Under the pieces are notes generated by a model that was given only the letters and a program-made list of their open reading frames with translations, did not search any database and was not told the origin of the DNA. From NCBI RefSeq assembly GCF_023630255.1, contig NZ_JALPRS010000001.1:496001-560000 (forward strand): a DNA stretch of 64,000 bases. Direction: 5' to 3'. This document shows, one piece after another, positions 61,342 through 64,000 of the stretch. Position 1 is the first letter of the stretch, and each line of letters begins with the position of its first letter. The DNA comes from Pontibacter deserti. Its GTDB lineage: Bacteria > Bacteroidota > Bacteroidia > Cytophagales > Hymenobacteraceae. A program made the translations under genes and the position numbers.

Positions 61342-61977
61342 ATGGTACAGTCTCAGAATACGCCTACTATACTTTATGTTACCAATCCGATGTGCGCCTG
61401 GTGCTATGGGTTTACACAGGTGGTGAGAAGACTGGCTGCTTTGTGGAGGGGGAGGTTGCAGGTACAGGTGCAGTTAGGTAACCTGCAGGCCTATGCAACA
61501 GAGCCGCTCCAGCGCGAAGAAAGGGAAAGACTGGCAACTAGCTGGCACTGGGTACAGCAGCGCACGCATTTACCCTTCGACTTTAAGTTTTTCCTGAGAA
61601 AAGAATATGTTTATGCCACAGAACCTGCCTGCAGGGCTTTGTTATGCATGCGTTTGTTGCGCCCGGTTCTTACATTAGAAGTGCTTCGTGCCATGCATTC
61701 TGCATTTTACGCCGATGGACTGGATCTGACAGATACAGCAGTGCTGGTAAGGATAGCTGGCATGTTCGGAGTATCAGAGAACCTGTTTTTAACATTATTT
61801 GAATCTGATGAAGTAATGCAGCAACTAGATGACGAGTTTGAAGCAGTTGCTCAGTTAGGTGTTACCAATTTCCCGAGTATTTATCTCAAAACCAGGCAAG
61901 GGACAGAACTTATTACGAAAGGCTTTTGCCAGTTAGATGAGTTGGAGCAACGGCTTTTGCAGCACTTGCAACTATAA
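61342..61977 (+). CDS. DsbA-family thioredoxin-like protein (FrnE type)
   Basis: The 211-residue cytosolic protein starts with a thioredoxin-like active site NPMCAWCYGFT (CXXC) and continues with a helical insert and the cis-Pro motif TNFPSIYL. It has no signal peptide, so it is a FrnE-type DsbA-fold protein that acts on cytosolic substrates. Substrate unknown. It lies 83 bases after the SDR gene; whether they share a transcript is unclear. Confidence 0.88.
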   Translation: MVQSQNTPTILYVTNPMCAWCYGFTQVVRRLAALWRGRLQVQVQLGNLQAYATEPLQREERERLATSWHWVQQRTHLPFDFKFFLRKEYVYATEPACRALLCMRLLRPVLTLEVLRAMHSAFYADGLDLTDTAVLVRIAGMFGVSENLFLTLFESDEVMQQLDDEFEAVAQLGVTNFPSIYLKTRQGTELITKGFCQLDELEQRLLQHLQL

Positions 61978-62203
61978 GTTATACTCCGATTAAGCAAAGG
62001 TACATACCAGCCTGATTATACTTTCAAAGTATCTATACTTCCTGAAATAACTATTTGCGCTTCTATCCCGCATACTTTTATGGATAGTTGGTACTTCACA
62101 CGCAGCTAATATTTGTAAAATACAACTCATAGTTGACAGTAATATTAAATATGTTGTATATTTATCAGCATCAAGCGAATGCTTTAACTGAGCGCAATCA
62201 ACT
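61978..62203. other. AT-rich intergenic region
   Basis: About 225 bases without a gene. Its last 100 bases are AT-rich (near 62140-62165) and probably carry the promoter for the DUF1801 gene. No terminator with a clear stem is seen. Confidence 0.3.
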
Positions 62204-62563
62204 ATGAGAATCAAGGCTACTACCAACCAGGTTGATGAATACATAGGAAAACTGAGTCAGGAAAAGATACATCTGGCACAGGAAATACGTCGTATTATTC
62301 ATTCATCAGTAGCACACCTGGAAGAATGTGTACGCTGGGATTATCCTTGTTACTTCTTTTACGGCCCTGTGTGCTATTTTGCATCCTCCCGAAGCGGTAT
62401 TCATTTCGGCTTCTTCAGAGGGAAAGAGCTTTCTGATCCGGCCCGCAGGTTAGTTAGCCGTAACGGCCAACATCTGCACATCAAGATCCGCACCTTAGAC
62501 GACATTGACGAAACTTACTTTGTAGAGTTGATCAAAGAAGCTGTGTTGCTTAACCAGAATTAG
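62204..62563 (+). CDS. DUF1801 domain protein
   Basis: The 119-residue protein fits the DUF1801 plan: VDEYIGKLSQEKIHLAQEIRRIIHSSV, LEECVRWDYPCYFFYGPVCYFASSRSGIHFGFFRG. The family is small and of unknown function. Its stop codon overlaps that of the CDF gene on the other strand by 3 bases (TTAG at 62560-62563). Confidence 0.88.
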   Translation: MRIKATTNQVDEYIGKLSQEKIHLAQEIRRIIHSSVAHLEECVRWDYPCYFFYGPVCYFASSRSGIHFGFFRGKELSDPARRLVSRNGQHLHIKIRTLDDIDETYFVELIKEAVLLNQN

Positions 62564-63471
62564 GGGTTGGTGCAGGCTTCGTGCTCGCAGGCATAGCCGG
62601 GTACTTCCAGTTCTACTGTTACATGCTGCACTGCCAGGTCAGCCATCATTTCCCGTATTTGTTGCTTTATTTTTTCTGTTTCCTGCAAGGGCAGGTTTTC
62701 AGCTATTACGGCATGCAGTGTCAGCACATTGTAGGTGCCATCCATTGTCCAGATGTGCAGGTCGTGGATGGACTGTACATCCGGCAGAGCTAGTATGCGT
62801 TGCTGTACTTCATCCAGATTAATGTGCGGGGGAGTGCCCTGTAATAATATCTTCAGGCTCTGGCGAAGGTTCTTAACCACGTTATACAATACAAACAGCG
62901 TAATGCCAACAGAAAGCAGCGGGTCTATGAAAGGCCAGTTAAAAAAATAAAGTATAACACCACCAACCAGAACGGCAATCCAACCTAAAACATCTTCCAG
63001 CAGGTGCAAGCGCACGACGCGTTCGTTTATTGAGTTTTCTCCTTTTAAACGAAGCACGGCTGCACCATTTACAAGTATACCCAACACCGCAAAGCCAATC
63101 ATGCCGGCAGCATTTACAGGTTCCGGATTCCAGATGCGTGGTATAGCTTCAGAAAGTATAATAAAAGACCCAACCAGAAGTATAACGGAGTTAACAACTG
63201 CACCCAATAAGGAAAAACGCTTGTACCCGTAAGAGAAATTGCGATCGCTGCCTTTTTTAGAGAGCTTTTCGAAGTACCAGGCCAGCCCCAGTGAGAGCGA
63301 ATCGCCAAGGTCGTGCAGGGCGTCTGACATAACAGCCACGCTGTTTATCCAGAAACCACCTACAAACTCCAGGATCGTAAAGCCCAGGTTCAGTAAAAAA
63401 GCTACTTTTATGTTGCTACCCCCATGGTGGTGATGCTGATGATCATGGGAATGCCCGTGGTTATGTGCCAT
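62560..63471 (-). CDS. czcD: Cation diffusion facilitator (zinc exporter type)
   Basis: The 303-residue protein opens with a His-rich stretch (HNHGHSHDHQHHHH), has six membrane helices and the CDF metal residues: SDALHDLGDS in TM2 and HLLEDVLGW in TM5 (HxxxD). The C-terminal cytosolic domain (about 205-303) is of the ferredoxin-like CDF type. It exports zinc or a similar divalent metal by proton exchange. The neighbour at 63596 is a divergent OmpR-type regulator gene, a typical metal-stress partner. Confidence 0.94.
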   Translation of the reverse strand: MAHNHGHSHDHQHHHHGGSNIKVAFLLNLGFTILEFVGGFWINSVAVMSDALHDLGDSLSLGLAWYFEKLSKKGSDRNFSYGYKRFSLLGAVVNSVILLVGSFIILSEAIPRIWNPEPVNAAGMIGFAVLGILVNGAAVLRLKGENSINERVVRLHLLEDVLGWIAVLVGGVILYFFNWPFIDPLLSVGITLFVLYNVVKNLRQSLKILLQGTPPHINLDEVQQRILALPDVQSIHDLHIWTMDGTYNVLTLHAVIAENLPLQETEKIKQQIREMMADLAVQHVTVELEVPGYACEHEACTNP

Positions 63472-63595
63472 AGTATAAAAACGTTGCCATCAGGTTTTAG
63501 ATATTTGCGATTAACTTTGCAACTCATAATCTGTTAATCCAAAAAACATTTGGCTGCATTTTAATTGTTAAGATAGTAAAAGAACTAAAACCAGC

Positions 63596-64000
63596 ATGAA
63601 GGTACTGTTAATTGAGGATGAACCCAAAGTGGCTTCTTTTATAAAAAAAGGGCTTGAAGAACAGGCTTTTGAAGTAGACCAGGCATACGATGGTACCTTC
63701 GGGATTAAGCTGGCGTTGCAGAACGAATACGACATCATCATCCTGGATATCATACTGCCGCACATGAACGGGCTGGAAGTATGCCGTGAGATCAGGAAGC
63801 ATAGCACATCTGTATCTATACTTATGCTTACCGCACTGGGCACCACCGATGATAAGATAACAGGCCTGGATGCAGGAGCAGACGACTACCTTACCAAGCC
63901 ATTTGAGTTTAAAGAATTGCTGGCCCGCATACGTGCCTTAACCCGCCGTACCACCGAAAGTACCACCGGAGAGAAGCTAACTATTGCCGACCTGGAGATG
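63596..64000 (+). CDS. OmpR-type response regulator (partial, right edge)
   Basis: The gene runs off the window. The visible 135 codons form a receiver domain (LLIEDEPKVASF, phosphoacceptor Asp51 in IILDIILPHMNG, Lys101 in LTKPFEF) and the start of a linker to a DNA-binding domain that is not visible. The regulator type (CusR/CopR-like) and its divergent position next to the CDF gene suggest metal or envelope stress control. A sensor kinase is expected just beyond the edge. Confidence 0.88.
   Translation, partial: MKVLLIEDEPKVASFIKKGLEEQAFEVDQAYDGTFGIKLALQNEYDIIILDIILPHMNGLEVCREIRKHSTSVSILMLTALGTTDDKITGLDAGADDYLTKPFEFKELLARIRALTRRTTESTTGEKLTIADLEM

Noticed and set aside
1..64000. Search for insertion sequences, phage genes, rRNA and CRISPR
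   Set aside because: I saw no transposase, integrase, capsid or rRNA-like sequence, and no regular direct repeats with spacers.

Overview
The window looks like a chromosome segment of a Bacteroidota bacterium in the order Cytophagales, most likely family Hymenobacteraceae (Pontibacter-like); the genus is my inference. The evidence is a type IX secretion C-terminal signal (37630-39444), an exosortase N / VIT-protein pair (52214-56121), LytS/LytR-type propeller kinases, weak or absent Shine-Dalgarno sequences, TAnnTTTG-type promoter -7 boxes, and strong GC-rich terminators. No phage, insertion sequence, CRISPR array or rRNA operon is visible. Two tRNA genes are present.

Layout. 1-2189 (minus) is a stressosome module, rsbR-rsbS-rsbT plus an ATP-binding phosphatase cut by the window edge. 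2584-3663 is a soluble PAS histidine kinase, followed by tRNA-Arg and an ohr peroxide-resistance gene. 4745-12519 (plus) is a cell-envelope block: a YceI protein, a beta-propeller kinase with its LytTR regulator, two haem-motif lipoproteins, an OB-fold protein, a second YceI protein and a DUF5777 outer-membrane protein. 12672-19567 holds sucC, an AI-2E family transporter, a LolD-like ATPase, a possible Rad52/Erf-like protein and RecQ. 19961-27066 is a run of small housekeeping and stress genes. 27211-29550 is a low-complexity accessory island: a frameshifted arr (rifampin ADP-ribosyltransferase) gene, a frameshifted lipoprotein and two other small genes, all on the minus strand and separated by imperfect palindromes that resemble integron attC sites. 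29688-33233 holds threonine synthase, a LysR regulator and pgk. 33831-37470 holds a double D-Ala-D-Ala ligase and a PASTA protein.

37630-41750 has a T9SS cargo protein translationally coupled to a rhodanese, an M50 protease and a HAD phosphatase; tRNA-Met follows. 42050-46675 is a notable unit: an alpha-oxoamine synthase fused to a GNAT acyltransferase, coupled to a soluble hybrid histidine kinase, with a small SpoIIAA-like protein divergent from them. Next come a TonB-type outer-membrane barrel, OsmC, HPF and an S1/P1 nuclease. 52214-57458 is the exosortase N locus. 57515-60327 is a set of small membrane proteins in mirror order A-B-C-B-A behind a winged-helix regulator. The window closes with an SDR, a DsbA-like protein, DUF1801, a CDF metal exporter and the start of an OmpR-type response regulator.

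Across the whole window the words AGTATA/TATACT and ACTATA/TATAGT recur far more often than chance, in genes and between them, often as the palindromes AAGTATACTT and AACTATAGTT. This is the strongest signal that ordinary annotation does not explain.
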